Shown piece after piece: positions 52,389 to 60,969 of a DNA stretch of 64,000 nt. The stretch covers positions 1,240,001 through 1,304,000 of the forward strand of contig OZ241331.1 of assembly GCA_965200005.1 (NCBI GenBank). The letters run 5' to 3'. The translations under genes and the position numbers were made by a program. This DNA comes from Aldehydirespirator sp965200005. Lineage in GTDB: Bacteria; Actinomycetota; Acidimicrobiia; Acidimicrobiales; Aldehydirespiratoraceae. Numbering within the stretch: the stretch's first letter is position 1; each line of letters opens with the position of its first letter. Under the pieces are notes generated by a model, which was given only the letters and a program-made list of their open reading frames with translations, made no database searches and was not told the origin of the DNA.

Positions 52389-53810
52389 GTGGAGCGAGTC
52401 ACCCCGCGCCGCGCGGCGGGTATGCGCCTCGATCAGGCGTTCGAGTCGGTACGCCCGTCAGCACGTATCGAGAAGATCTTCGGCACACGGGAGTTCTTCC
52501 GCTTGTGGATCGCGCAGGTGGTCTCTGCTACCGGCGATTGGCTCGGCCTGGTAGCGACCATCTCGCTCGCCGCTCAGCTCTCCGAAGGCTCGAAGGGTGC
52601 CGCCATAGCACTGGTGCTTGCAAGCCGGGTCGCGCCAGGCTTCTTTCTGGCAACAGCCGTCGGTGTGATCGTCGATCGGCTCGATCGCAAGCGCGTGATG
52701 ATCACGTGTGACTTCGGTAGGGCACTGGTGCTGGTGACCCTGCCGTTTGTGGACACCCTCGTTGGTCTGGTGATTGCGAGCGTGGTGTTGGAGTTGCTCA
52801 CCATGATGTGGCAGCCAGCCAAGGAGGCAACCGTCCCCAACCTTGTGCCTCGCGACAAGTTGACCACAGCAAATTCGCTCAATGTTGCCGCGGCCTACGG
52901 GATGTTCCCTGTGGCCGCTGGGATCGCGGCCTTGCTTGCCAAGGCGGCCGAGGCAATGTCAGACGAAGGATGGGTTACGGCGCTTCGTCTCAACGAAGAG
53001 GGACTGGCGTTTTATGTCGACGCGCTGTCGTTTGTGGTCACGGCGTTAATCATCGGACGTATCGCCATACCTAGACAGGCGCGTCCTGAGCGGTCTGGCT
53101 CCGAACGCTTCAACCTTGATCTAGGTGGCGCGATCCGCGAGCTGCGTGAGGGCTGGCGACTGGTGGCTGAGAACCCGATCGTGCGAGCTGTCAATGTGGG
53201 GCTTGCCACGGCCGTGATGGGCGCTGGGATCGTGTTCTCGCTTGGTGCGCTGTTCGTGCATGAGGTGATCATTGGTCGCGAGGCTGACTTCAATTTGGTG
53301 CTGTTCTCGCTCGGGGTTGGGATGGCGATGGGTGTGGCGCTGGCGTCGATGCTGCAGAATCGCTTGAACCGCCCGAAGGGGTTCTCGGGTGCTTTGATCG
53401 GTGCAGGCGTCGTGTTGTTTGCCGCTGCTTCGGTTGATCGACTGTCGCTAATGGCTCCGCTAGCAGTGCTGTTGGGGATGATGGCAGGGCCGTCATACGT
53501 GCTCGGTTTCACGCTGTTACATGAGAACGTTGCCGACGAGATTCGTGGCCGGGTGTTCTCGGCATTGCTGGTGCTGGTGCGGGCGTGTTTGCTGGTGTCG
53601 CTTGCGGCTGCGCCCGCGTTGTCTGAGCTGTTTGGGTCGCTGTCGCGACGCTGGTGGGACGGCGATGTGGTGCTGTTTGGTGCCGAGGTGCAACTCCCGG
53701 GCGTGCGCCTCGTGATGTGGCTTGCAGCAATGGTTGTGGTGACGGCAGGGGTGTTGGCGAGTTGGAGCCTGCGTGCCAACACTCGCGAACCGGGTGACGT
53801 CTCGGCTTGA
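52389..53810 (+). CDS. Major facilitator superfamily transporter
   Basis: 473-aa membrane protein with about twelve helices. 'EFFRLWIAQVVSATGDWLGL' at helix 1 and 'GVIVDRLDRKRVMITCDFGR' in the loop 2-3 position (the MFS G-x-x-x-D-R-x-x-R-R/K motif) are of the MFS_3 (macrolide/enterobactin exporter-like) type. GTG start. The position between topA and tmk is found in several actinobacterial genomes as far as I recall. Substrate unknown. Confidence 0.82.
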   Translation: MERVTPRRAAGMRLDQAFESVRPSARIEKIFGTREFFRLWIAQVVSATGDWLGLVATISLAAQLSEGSKGAAIALVLASRVAPGFFLATAVGVIVDRLDRKRVMITCDFGRALVLVTLPFVDTLVGLVIASVVLELLTMMWQPAKEATVPNLVPRDKLTTANSLNVAAAYGMFPVAAGIAALLAKAAEAMSDEGWVTALRLNEEGLAFYVDALSFVVTALIIGRIAIPRQARPERSGSERFNLDLGGAIRELREGWRLVAENPIVRAVNVGLATAVMGAGIVFSLGALFVHEVIIGREADFNLVLFSLGVGMAMGVALASMLQNRLNRPKGFSGALIGAGVVLFAAASVDRLSLMAPLAVLLGMMAGPSYVLGFTLLHENVADEIRGRVFSALLVLVRACLLVSLAAAPALSELFGSLSRRWWDGDVVLFGAEVQLPGVRLVMWLAAMVVVTAGVLASWSLRANTREPGDVSA

Positions 53811-53828
53811 TGCACTGATGAACTTGAA

Positions 53829-54470
53829 GTGACAGAATCGGCTGTGCGCGGTCGCCTGATTGCCATTGAAGGAATTGATGGTGTCGGAAAGACGACACAG
53901 ACGCTTCGGCTCGCTGCCAAATTGGGCGCTGTAGAGACGTTCCAGTTTGGAGCTACGAGTGTCGGCGCTCGAATCCGCCCGATCGTCCTTGACTCTTCGC
54001 TTGGAGTGGTCGATGCTCGTGCTGAAGCGCTGCTGATCATGGCTGACAAGGCTCAACACGTCAGCGAGAAAGTCCTGCCGGCGCTGAACCGGGGAGACGA
54101 CGTAGTGACAGATCGCTACACGGCTTCAGCGTTGGCCTACCAGGGGTACGGCCGTGGACTGGATCTGGGTGCCCTGGAGGGCTTGATTAGCTTCGCGACG
54201 GAAGACTTGGAGGCCGACCTCAACATCCTGTTGCAACTTCCTGTCGACGCGGCAATCAAACGGCTAGCGGCCAAGCGGGATCGCATTGAGCAGGCCGGAC
54301 GCGGCTTCTTGGAGCGGGTCAATCACGGGTATCAACAACTCGTTGCCGCCAACCCAGAGCGATGGGCGGTTGTTGACGGTCTTGGCGAGGTGGACGAGGT
54401 TGCTGCGCGGATACTTGCATGCGTGAAGGATCGCTGGCCTGATGTACAAGGCAGTAGCACTGGTACTTGA
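53829..54470 (+). CDS. tmk: Thymidylate kinase
   Basis: 213-aa dTMP kinase: P-loop 'IAIEGIDGVGKTTQTLRLA', base-recognition 'VVTDRYTASALAYQGYGRGL' (DRY motif), and LID region 'RLAAKRDRIEQAG'. The usual substrate loop REPGGT is replaced by 'FQFGATSVGARIR', which is unusual; Arg contacts may come from elsewhere. Overall length is standard. Immediately followed by holB with no gap, as in many bacteria. Confidence 0.88.
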   Translation: MTESAVRGRLIAIEGIDGVGKTTQTLRLAAKLGAVETFQFGATSVGARIRPIVLDSSLGVVDARAEALLIMADKAQHVSEKVLPALNRGDDVVTDRYTASALAYQGYGRGLDLGALEGLISFATEDLEADLNILLQLPVDAAIKRLAAKRDRIEQAGRGFLERVNHGYQQLVAANPERWAVVDGLGEVDEVAARILACVKDRWPDVQGSSTGT

Positions 54471-55577
54471 GTGCGTGGGTCACTTCTGAGCGACATCGAC
54501 ACCGACACCACGACTGACGATCCCTGGGCAGGTGTTGTTGGGCAGCCGGCAGCCGTGGCGACCCTTAAGGCCGGCGTCGCGAGACCGGTTCACGCCTACC
54601 TGCTTGTTGGCCCTAGAGGTTCGGGCAAGCGCAAAGCGGCAGCAGTATTCGCTGGGGAGATCATCGTGTCTGCCGACGCGGCTTCGGATCGTGATCGAAC
54701 TGCGCGCCACCGGCAGCTTGCAAGCGATGAACAGCACCCCGATGTCGTTGTTGTTAGCCCCTCGGGCAACGCCCTGCGCCGCATCGATGAGGTTGCACGG
54801 CTGATCGTCGAGGCAAGCCGGACCCCGGTCGAAGGCACCCGCAAGGTGCTGGTTGTAGATGGCTTCCACACTGCTACCGCGGCTGCTGCCGCGGCGTTGC
54901 TCAAACCCGTTGAGGAGCCGGTTGAGTCGCTGGTCTGGGTGTTGCTCGCCGAACATGTGCTGCCTGAGCACGTCACGATCGCGTCACGTTGCACAAAGGT
55001 GGAGTTTGCGCCCCTGAGCGACAAGCTCGTAAGCGAAGCGCTCGTCTCTGAAGGCTTGGCCGACTCCGAGAACGCTGAACTGCTAGCCGTCGCCGCGGCG
55101 GGGAACCTCCGGCGTGCCCGCCAGTTAGCCACCGATGACAGGGTGTCGGTACGGCGACAGTCGTGGTGGTCAATCCCGGATCGTCTCGACGGCAGTGGCG
55201 CAACGGTGGCGTTGCTGGTGTCAGAAGTGCGTGCCCTCATTAGCGAAGCCGGAGAGGCACTTGAAGTGCGCCATCGTGAAGAGTTAGTGGCCCTCAAGGA
55301 ACACGAGGACCGTTACGGGATCCGAGGTTCGGGGCGCAAGACCATGGAGGCTCGTCACAAGCGTGAGTTGAGACAGGCTCGTACGGACGAGATCCGATTC
55401 GGTCTAGCGACACTCGCAGGCCGTTACCGGGATCAAGCTCTGGCCTCACTTGAGCATCCTGATACCACGGCAATGGTCGCAATTGATCGCATCCGTGCTA
55501 CCAGTAGTGACTTCGTGCGGAATCCCAACGAAGCCCTTGCTCTGCAAGCGCTGCTGCTTGACCTGCCGATCACATGA
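54471..55577 (+). CDS. holB: DNA polymerase III delta-prime subunit
   Basis: 368-aa clamp-loader subunit. AAA+ P-loop 'YLLVGPRGSGKRKAAAVFAG', 'HPDVVVVSPSGNALRRIDEV', 'KVLVVDGFHTATAAAAAALL' and 'LLKPVEEPVESLVWVLLAEH' correspond to Walker B and sensor 1, 'HVTIASRCTKVEFAPLSD' includes the SRC motif. The Zn-binding cysteines of the AAA domain are absent. GTG start directly at the tmk stop. Confidence 0.87.
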   Translation: MRGSLLSDIDTDTTTDDPWAGVVGQPAAVATLKAGVARPVHAYLLVGPRGSGKRKAAAVFAGEIIVSADAASDRDRTARHRQLASDEQHPDVVVVSPSGNALRRIDEVARLIVEASRTPVEGTRKVLVVDGFHTATAAAAAALLKPVEEPVESLVWVLLAEHVLPEHVTIASRCTKVEFAPLSDKLVSEALVSEGLADSENAELLAVAAAGNLRRARQLATDDRVSVRRQSWWSIPDRLDGSGATVALLVSEVRALISEAGEALEVRHREELVALKEHEDRYGIRGSGRKTMEARHKRELRQARTDEIRFGLATLAGRYRDQALASLEHPDTTAMVAIDRIRATSSDFVRNPNEALALQALLLDLPIT

Positions 55578-55580
55578 CAC

Positions 55581-55611
55581 AGACGCGAACGAGTCACCTC
55601 ACGTTGCGTCT
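55581..55611 (+). terminator. Candidate terminator after holB
   Basis: AGACGCGAACG pairs with CGTTGCGTCT (one bulged G), loop of ten bases, followed by TTTG. It lies a few bases after the holB stop and before an unrelated gene. Confidence 0.4.
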
Positions 55612-55667
55612 TTGAGGATGCCTTTGTGACGTTGATGTCCAAGTGGAATTGAAGAGTCGGAAGTGAA

Positions 55668-56576
55668 TTGTTGGTGGATTCAAATCGTTTAGCAGATGCG
55701 ATCGCAGGTGGACTGTTGGGGCACGCCGTTGGTGATGCTTTGGGAGCCACGGTTGAGTTCATGAGTCCAGACGCAATCAAGCGGCGATATGGCAAACACA
55801 CTGAGATCGTTGGTGGTGGTGCCTTTGGCTGGCGTCCTGGTCAAGGTACTGACGACTCGGATATGAGTTGGGCTGTTCTATCGAGCTACATAGACGACGA
55901 CGGCGACTTCAATCTGAAGACAGTTGGGCGCAAGTTCGTTGAGTGGGCAGATACGAATCCCCCAGACATTGGCGGAACAACCTTTCGGACTTTGGCCAAA
56001 CTCAAGCAGACTGACGATCCTCAAACGAGTGGCGAAACGGATTTCTACAGCTGTGGGAATGGCTCACTAATGCGAGCCTTACCCACTGGACTGATCAGAC
56101 AGGATAGAGAGATTAGGGACACTGAGACAGCGACTATTTCAGCCATCACGCACGCACATGACGACTGTATTGATAGCTGTATTGCCTATAACAGTGTCGC
56201 TGTGGCCTTGCTCGAAGGCCTTACCCCTCTAGGGGCCATAGATCGCACTGCAGCGATGGAACTGTCTCCGAAAGTCATCAAGACACTCTCGATCGACCCT
56301 GATACTCCAGTCGATCAACTCAAGACCTCAGGATATGTCATTCACAGTTTGGGATGCGCTATCTGGGCAATTCAGCAAGATCGATCCCTTGAACCCGTCC
56401 TCATAGACCTCGTAAACAGGGGCGACGATGCCGACACAACCGGATGCATCGCAGGAGGACTGCTAGGTGTCAAACACGGTGTCTCAGCCATCCCTGAACG
56501 GTGGCTCAACATCATCGAATATCGCCAGAAATTACAGGATGCGGCAACACAGATCCTTAAGTTGCGTTCCCGCTAG
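55668..56576 (+). CDS. ADP-ribosylglycohydrolase family protein (DraG-like)
   Basis: 302-aa all-helical hydrolase. Metal-binding motifs are in place: 'GQGTDDSDMSWAVLSSYI' near the N-terminus, 'SCGNGSLMRALPTGL', 'HAHDDCIDSCIAYNSVAVAL' and the C-terminal 'NRGDDADTTGCIAGGLLGVK'. The family removes ADP-ribose from proteins or nucleic acids. The start is TTG 55668 or GTG 55674. Codon use looks more AT-rich than in holB or the sigma operon, and it splits an otherwise core block, so it may be acquired. Another part of an ADP-ribose theme is the ARPP-1 gene elsewhere in the window. Confidence 0.85.
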   Translation: MLVDSNRLADAIAGGLLGHAVGDALGATVEFMSPDAIKRRYGKHTEIVGGGAFGWRPGQGTDDSDMSWAVLSSYIDDDGDFNLKTVGRKFVEWADTNPPDIGGTTFRTLAKLKQTDDPQTSGETDFYSCGNGSLMRALPTGLIRQDREIRDTETATISAITHAHDDCIDSCIAYNSVAVALLEGLTPLGAIDRTAAMELSPKVIKTLSIDPDTPVDQLKTSGYVIHSLGCAIWAIQQDRSLEPVLIDLVNRGDDADTTGCIAGGLLGVKHGVSAIPERWLNIIEYRQKLQDAATQILKLRSR

Positions 56577-56669
56577 GTCGCAGACCCTCGAGGAAGCGAT
56601 ACTTCAGGCTCACAAGCAAAGCGGTAGCCTTGGACACTGCGACTCGACTGCGTGTGTGGATCGCACATT

Positions 56670-56742
56670 GCCCGAATAGCTCAGCCGGTAGAGCGACGCT
56701 CTCGTAAAGCGTAGGTCAGGGGTTCAAGTCCCCTTTCGGGCT
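56670..56742 (+). tRNA. tRNA-Thr (anticodon CGT)
   Basis: A 73-nt cloverleaf folds by eye: acceptor GCCCGAA / TTCGGGC, D stem GCTC/GAGC, anticodon stem ACGCT/AGCGT with loop CTCGTAA, T stem AGGGG/CCCCT with loop TTCAAGT. Anticodon CGT reads ACG (Thr). The 3' CCA is not encoded. Confidence 0.95.
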
Positions 56743-56764
56743 CCGGAACATCCGAGAGAGGCGT

Positions 56765-57337
56765 GTGGCTAGCTCCGAGACCTTTGCTGACGACGCGATG
56801 CCGCTCATGCCGTCGCTGTACTCGGCGGCGTTGCGTATGACTCGAAACAGAGCAGATGCTGAGGACCTCGTCTCAGAGACTTATCTTCGTGCCTTCCGTG
56901 GTTACGGCGGCTTCAAGGCTGGCACCAACCTCAAGGCCTGGATGTATCGCATCCTCACTAATTGCTACATCAGCGAGTATCGGCGACGGCAGCGGCGACC
57001 AGCCGAAACTGACGTTGACGACCTTGAAAATCACTACCTGTACCGGCGGCTTGGCCCTGAGAGTGCGGCACGTGTCGTCAAAGGGGTTGAAGCCGAACTT
57101 GACAACTTGTTCGGCGAGCACGAGGTCAAGGCGGCTGTTGAAGCGTTACCCGACTACTACAGGCTGCCCGTGCTGCTCGCAGATGTGGAAGGCTTTAGCT
57201 ACGCCGAGATTGCAGAGATACTTGATATCCCTCGGGGAACTGTCATGAGTCGCCTGCACCGCGGGCGCAAGCAACTGCACAAACGTCTGTATGACTATGC
57301 AACCAGCAACAACCTCCTAGAAGCGAAAGGCGGCTAG
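56765..57337 (+). CDS. ECF sigma factor, SigR/SigE-like
   Basis: 190-aa group 4 sigma factor. Region 2 'ADAEDLVSETYLRAFRGYGG' and 'NLKAWMYRILTNCYISEYRR', region 4 'LLADVEGFSYAEIAEILDIP' and 'RGTVMSRLHRGRKQLHKRLY'. With the zinc-binding anti-sigma gene 2 bp downstream, this is the RsrA-SigR type of thiol-redox stress module. GTG start 22 bp after the tRNA gene. Confidence 0.9.
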   Translation: MASSETFADDAMPLMPSLYSAALRMTRNRADAEDLVSETYLRAFRGYGGFKAGTNLKAWMYRILTNCYISEYRRRQRRPAETDVDDLENHYLYRRLGPESAARVVKGVEAELDNLFGEHEVKAAVEALPDYYRLPVLLADVEGFSYAEIAEILDIPRGTVMSRLHRGRKQLHKRLYDYATSNNLLEAKGG

Positions 57338-57339
57338 CG

Positions 57340-57573
57340 ATGGACTTCGATTGCGACGGCTGCTGCCGTGATCTTGATACCTATCTTGATGGTGAACTCT
57401 CAGTTGAGAGCCGAGCGGTCTTCGCTCTGCATCTTGAGGAATGTGAGCATTGCTTAGAGGTTCAAAGCTTCGAGGTGCAGATGCGTCTCGTTGTGGCTCG
57501 TTGCTGCACTGAGAGTGTTCCCGAAGCGCTGCGAGTGCGAGTACTCAAGGCCATCTACACTGCTCGTTCATGA
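57340..57573 (+). CDS. Zinc-binding anti-sigma factor, RsrA-like
   Basis: 77 aa. N-terminal 'DCDGCCRDLDTYLDGELS' and the ZAS motif 'FALHLEECEHCLEVQSF' (H-x-x-x-C-x-x-C). The Cys-rich N-terminus (C5, C8, C9) and the trailing C-C pair would make it redox-responsive, releasing the adjacent sigma factor upon thiol oxidation, as for RsrA. Stop overlaps the ATG of a tiny membrane protein. Confidence 0.88.
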   Translation: MDFDCDGCCRDLDTYLDGELSVESRAVFALHLEECEHCLEVQSFEVQMRLVVARCCTESVPEALRVRVLKAIYTARS

Positions 57574-57701
57574 CTATCGCTGGCGTCGTATGGCATTACT
57601 GGTTAGCTGTCCCGCTTGCGGCGGCTGGTGTGGTGTCACTTCTCGCGATAATCGTCGGCTACCTGCAGAAGGTCACCTACAAGCGATACCCCCGAAATTG
57701 A
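57570..57701 (+). CDS. Small (43 aa) single-helix membrane protein
   Basis: An ATG overlapping the anti-sigma stop (ATGA) opens a 43-codon frame. Residues 10-33 form one hydrophobic helix ('WLAVPLAAAGVVSLLAIIVG'), followed by the basic tail 'YLQKVTYKRYPRN', which favours a cytoplasmic C-terminus. The next gene starts right after its stop. The coupling and the sensible composition argue that it is translated. No family is recognised; it could be a small regulator or partner of the sigma module, or of the following protease. Confidence 0.6.
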   Translation: MTIAGVVWHYWLAVPLAAAGVVSLLAIIVGYLQKVTYKRYPRN

Positions 57702-57702
57702 G

Positions 57703-58872
57703 TTGACCGTGACCGCCGCAAAGGGGGCCGCAGAAGTCAGTCGAGCCGGGCTCGCTACGCCGGATCACTCCGGTGACGATTCAGATTCCTCGGACACGGA
57801 TGATGCATCGGTAGATCCGGTCGACTGGGAGGTCGCACGCCAGGTCGCAGTTCGCAGCTCCGGCAAGGAGCCCTATACCGCGAGCCGCTTCCGTGACGGT
57901 CTTGAGTCAGACTTTGAACGTTTCACCGAACGTGCCGAAGAACTCGTAGCGCAAAGCACGGGTTTGCGTTCCCTGGCCGGCCCAGCCCGTGGCTGTGTCA
58001 CCGATCGTGCCGGTTGGATCGATGCCAACCTGGCGTCGTTTAAGCGCCTGCTGGCACCAATCACAAGTCGGTTGGGTGGCTCTGAAGGGCGGATGTCTGC
58101 CATGACGCGGCGGATTGCCGGAGCCGAGCTGGGCGTGATGCTCGGTTGGATGTCGAAGAGGGTGCTGGGCCAGTACGACCTGCTGATCGTCGAGGACGAC
58201 AGATCCGAAGACCAGGACATCGTCTACTACGTGGCCCCTAACGTGTTGTCGCTTGAGAATCGTTACGCCTTTGATCCTCAACAGTTCCGGCTGTGGTTGG
58301 CGTTGCATGAGGTGACTCATCGAGTGCAGTTCACGGGTGTTTCCTGGATGCGGCCCCACTTCCTGGATCTGGTCAACCAGACCCTTGATGCGGTGGATCC
58401 CGATCCGGCTCGACTCGCCGCAGCCGCTAAACGCATGCTTGAGGCGCGACGCAGCGGCCTGGATCCTCTGGCAAACGGGGGTTTGATGGGGCTGTTTGCA
58501 TCCGAGGCTCAGTTGCAGATCTTGGATCGGCTTGCAGGCTTGATGAGCCTGCTTGAGGGTCATGGCGATGTGACCATGGATCGTGCGGGGGAAGGTCTGA
58601 TCCCTGCGGCACCTCGGTTTGCTCGGGTGATGCGCCGTCGCCGCGAGTCGGCCCGTGGCTTTGCGCGGATGTTTCGCAGGCTTACCGGACTTGACGCCAA
58701 GATGAAGCAGTACATCGAAGGGGAGCGCTTCATCGCGGCTGTTGAGGCGGCAGGATCTCCGACCTTGTTCGATCGGGTCTGGGAGGCACCCGAGAACCTG
58801 CCAGACATTGCCGAGATCCGCGCTCCTGGCAAGTGGATCGCACGTGTCGGCCAACACGAAGCGGCTGCCTAA
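57703..58872 (+). CDS. DUF2342 zinc-dependent metalloprotease (F420-associated group)
   Basis: 389-aa protein with the zincin motif 'LWLALHEVTHRVQFTGVSWM' (H-E-x-x-H) and flanking 'VYYVAPNVLSLENRYAFDPQ', 'FDRVWEAPENLPDIAEIRAP'. The family is restricted mainly to actinobacteria and is commonly listed as a coenzyme F420 biosynthesis-associated or metalloprotease protein; its real substrate is unknown. Possible starts are TTG 57703 and GTG 57709. Confidence 0.85.
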   Translation: MTVTAAKGAAEVSRAGLATPDHSGDDSDSSDTDDASVDPVDWEVARQVAVRSSGKEPYTASRFRDGLESDFERFTERAEELVAQSTGLRSLAGPARGCVTDRAGWIDANLASFKRLLAPITSRLGGSEGRMSAMTRRIAGAELGVMLGWMSKRVLGQYDLLIVEDDRSEDQDIVYYVAPNVLSLENRYAFDPQQFRLWLALHEVTHRVQFTGVSWMRPHFLDLVNQTLDAVDPDPARLAAAAKRMLEARRSGLDPLANGGLMGLFASEAQLQILDRLAGLMSLLEGHGDVTMDRAGEGLIPAAPRFARVMRRRRESARGFARMFRRLTGLDAKMKQYIEGERFIAAVEAAGSPTLFDRVWEAPENLPDIAEIRAPGKWIARVGQHEAAA

Positions 58873-58893
58873 ACGTCACACCTCACAAGTTCG

Positions 58894-59808
58894 TTGCGAC
58901 GATCCGTGAGCGGCCAGCGAACGAAACCTAACCGGGTAGCAAATTCGTCCGAGCTTTTGAAGCGGTGTGACTTTCCTGAAGCGGGGTCAAAGGTCGACTG
59001 TGGGCTGTCGGGCGGTCCGGACTCGGCTGCACTAGTGGCGCTGGCGGTGGCTTCAGGCCTTGAGGTCACAGCTTGGCATATTAATCACGGACTTCGAGCC
59101 TCCGCTCAGCGTGATCAAGAGGCGGCAGCAGCGATCGTCGAGCTACTGGGTGTCGAGTTCCGCTCTGTTTCGGTGGATGTGGAGCCCGGACCTCACCTTG
59201 AGGAACGAGCCCGTAAGGCACGCTACGCAGCGTTACCAGCAGGAGTGCTGGTCGGCCACACTGCCGATGACCGTGCCGAGACAGTGCTGTTCAACATTGC
59301 GCGAGGAGCCGGACTTGCTGGTGCAGCGGCACCATTCGCGAGGGTGCGCCGACCGTTGCTGGCTTTGCGTCGCCGGGAAACGCGCGAGTTGAGTGCTCAA
59401 CTCGGGTTGCCCGTGGTGTCTGACCCCATGAACGACGATCTGGCCTACAGCCGGGTGGCGATCCGGCACAGAGTCTTGCCTGCATTAGCGGAGGCCCTGG
59501 GCCGCGACCCTGTGCCGCTGTTGAACCGTCACGCCGATCTAGCTGCGGACGCCTTTGAAGTCGTGACTCTGCTGAGTTCGCAGGTCGATCCAACCAGCGC
59601 TGCAGAACTGTGTGCTGCGCCCCGGGCAGTGGCATCCGAGGCACTACGCCGTTGGATTGCCCGCACCACCGGCGTGCCGGCAGCCGTGTCAGCGGCCTCG
59701 ATCGACCGCGTTCTTGAGGTGGCTGCGGGTCACTTCGTTGCTACCGAAGTCACAGGCGGTCACCGCGTTTCACGTAGCCGTGGTCGTCTCAGCATTGATG
59801 TCTTGTAG
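58894..59808 (+). CDS. tilS: tRNA(Ile)-lysidine synthase
   Basis: 304-aa ATP-pyrophosphatase that converts C34 of tRNA-Ile(CAU) to lysidine. PP-loop 'VDCGLSGGPDSAALVALAVA', 'AWHINHGLRASAQRDQEAA', 'VGHTADDRAETVLFNIARGA' and 'RRPLLALRRRETRELSAQLG' are the family blocks. The C-terminal domain is short, as in other actinobacteria. Start is TTG 58894 or GTG 58906. It adjoins hpt without a gap. Confidence 0.9.
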   Translation: MRRSVSGQRTKPNRVANSSELLKRCDFPEAGSKVDCGLSGGPDSAALVALAVASGLEVTAWHINHGLRASAQRDQEAAAAIVELLGVEFRSVSVDVEPGPHLEERARKARYAALPAGVLVGHTADDRAETVLFNIARGAGLAGAAAPFARVRRPLLALRRRETRELSAQLGLPVVSDPMNDDLAYSRVAIRHRVLPALAEALGRDPVPLLNRHADLAADAFEVVTLLSSQVDPTSAAELCAAPRAVASEALRRWIARTTGVPAAVSAASIDRVLEVAAGHFVATEVTGGHRVSRSRGRLSIDVL

Positions 59809-60435
59809 GTGTCGTTTCTGGCCGAGCCGCTCGCGTCGAAACGTCAGAGGTATCGTGCCAAGGTGGCACCGGTGGCCGAGCAGTCAACAGACGCGTTTGA
59901 GTTGCCTGCCGGATCAGTCGGCGAGGTCTTGATTTCCGAGGAGCAACTCCGCAAGCGAGTGAGTGAACTTGGAGCACAGATAGCGGAGGATTATCAGGGC
60001 CGGGCACCGCTCCTGGTTGGTGTTCTCAAGGGTGCGTTCGTGTTCATGAGCGACCTTGCACGAGCAATTGATCTGCCTGTGGAGATCGACTTTATGTCGG
60101 TTTCGTCTTATGGTTTATCAACTGAATCGAGCGGTGTCGTGCGGATAATCAAAGATCTTGAGACCGACGTTCGAGGGCGAGATGTGTTACTTGTCGAAGA
60201 CATTGTTGATTCCGGTCTGACGCTTGATTACCTGACCCGGCTGCTTGCAGCACGTGAGCCTGCAAGCCTGGACGTTTGTGCTCTGCTGAGACGCGCAGAT
60301 GCTTCTACGGACGGCATTTCCTATGTTGGCTTTGTGGTGCCGCCGGATTGGTTAGTGGGCTATGGGTTAGATGTCGGCGAGTTCTATCGTGAGTTGCCTT
60401 CGGTGCATCTGTTTGAACTTGAAGGGACTCATTGA
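59809..60435 (+). CDS. hpt: Hypoxanthine phosphoribosyltransferase
   Basis: 208-aa purine salvage enzyme. 'VLKGAFVFMSDLARAIDLPV' and 'IDFMSVSSYGLSTESSGVVR', PRPP motif 'VLLVEDIVDSGLTLDYLTRL', and the purine-site 'YVGFVVPPDWLVGYGLDVGE'. The N-terminal ~40 residues are beyond the normal family start, so translation could begin further inside. Pairing with tilS is a common bacterial arrangement. Confidence 0.93.
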   Translation: MSFLAEPLASKRQRYRAKVAPVAEQSTDAFELPAGSVGEVLISEEQLRKRVSELGAQIAEDYQGRAPLLVGVLKGAFVFMSDLARAIDLPVEIDFMSVSSYGLSTESSGVVRIIKDLETDVRGRDVLLVEDIVDSGLTLDYLTRLLAAREPASLDVCALLRRADASTDGISYVGFVVPPDWLVGYGLDVGEFYRELPSVHLFELEGTH

Positions 60436-60953
60436 TGGCGAGTAAGTGGGCCGATGGCATAAGACCTCGGGATTTCCGTTGGATCATCAAGGATCGTCTC
60501 GGAGTTTCGGAACGTCCAGGTGGTTATGGAGCGGGGCATCGCCGGGTCAGGCGTCAAGAGGAAATCGTCTGGCTTTGCCAGAGCAAGATTGACTTGATCG
60601 TCACCTTGACGCCAATCCCCTACAATCTCCACGACTACGACGAATACGGGCTGCCGTATGTGCATTTGCCGTTCCCCGATCCGATCGCGGGAGCGGACAG
60701 ACTTGAAGAGATCCTCACCACAATTCATGAACGCAGCGCTGTCGAGTGTCTGCTGTTGCACCACGATTCACTCGGCGATCCGATCGGTGGTGTGATCGCG
60801 GCGTACCTGCTGTGGACGGGGTTGGTAGATAGCGCCCCAAATGCCATCGTTGTCGTCGAGCGCCTGCTTGAGCGTGAGCTGGGCCCCGCAGCACGTGAGA
60901 CTGTCAACATGGCCGAGGAACTCAAACCCCGAACGTCAGCCCCCCAGACCTAA
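60435..60953 (+). CDS. Protein-phosphatase-like protein lacking catalytic Cys and Arg
   Basis: 172-aa protein with a dual-specificity-phosphatase-like layout: 'RRQEEIVWLCQSKIDLIVTL' , 'YDEYGLPYVHLPFPDP', and at the place of the H-C-x5-R signature 'LLLHHDSLGDPIGGVIAAYL', where Cys is His and Arg is Pro. It therefore cannot use the normal phosphocysteine mechanism and is a pseudophosphatase or a distinct hydrolase. ATG 60435 overlaps the last base of the hpt stop, so it is cotranscribed with tilS-hpt. Confidence 0.6.
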   Translation: MASKWADGIRPRDFRWIIKDRLGVSERPGGYGAGHRRVRRQEEIVWLCQSKIDLIVTLTPIPYNLHDYDEYGLPYVHLPFPDPIAGADRLEEILTTIHERSAVECLLLHHDSLGDPIGGVIAAYLLWTGLVDSAPNAIVVVERLLERELGPAARETVNMAEELKPRTSAPQT

Positions 60954-60969
60954 GCGCCCATCCGAAATA

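Noticed and set aside
53012..54049. 345-codon minus-strand frame opposite the MFS/tmk region
   Set aside because: Ser/Thr/Pro/Arg-rich shadow frame; both plus-strand genes have clear family motifs.
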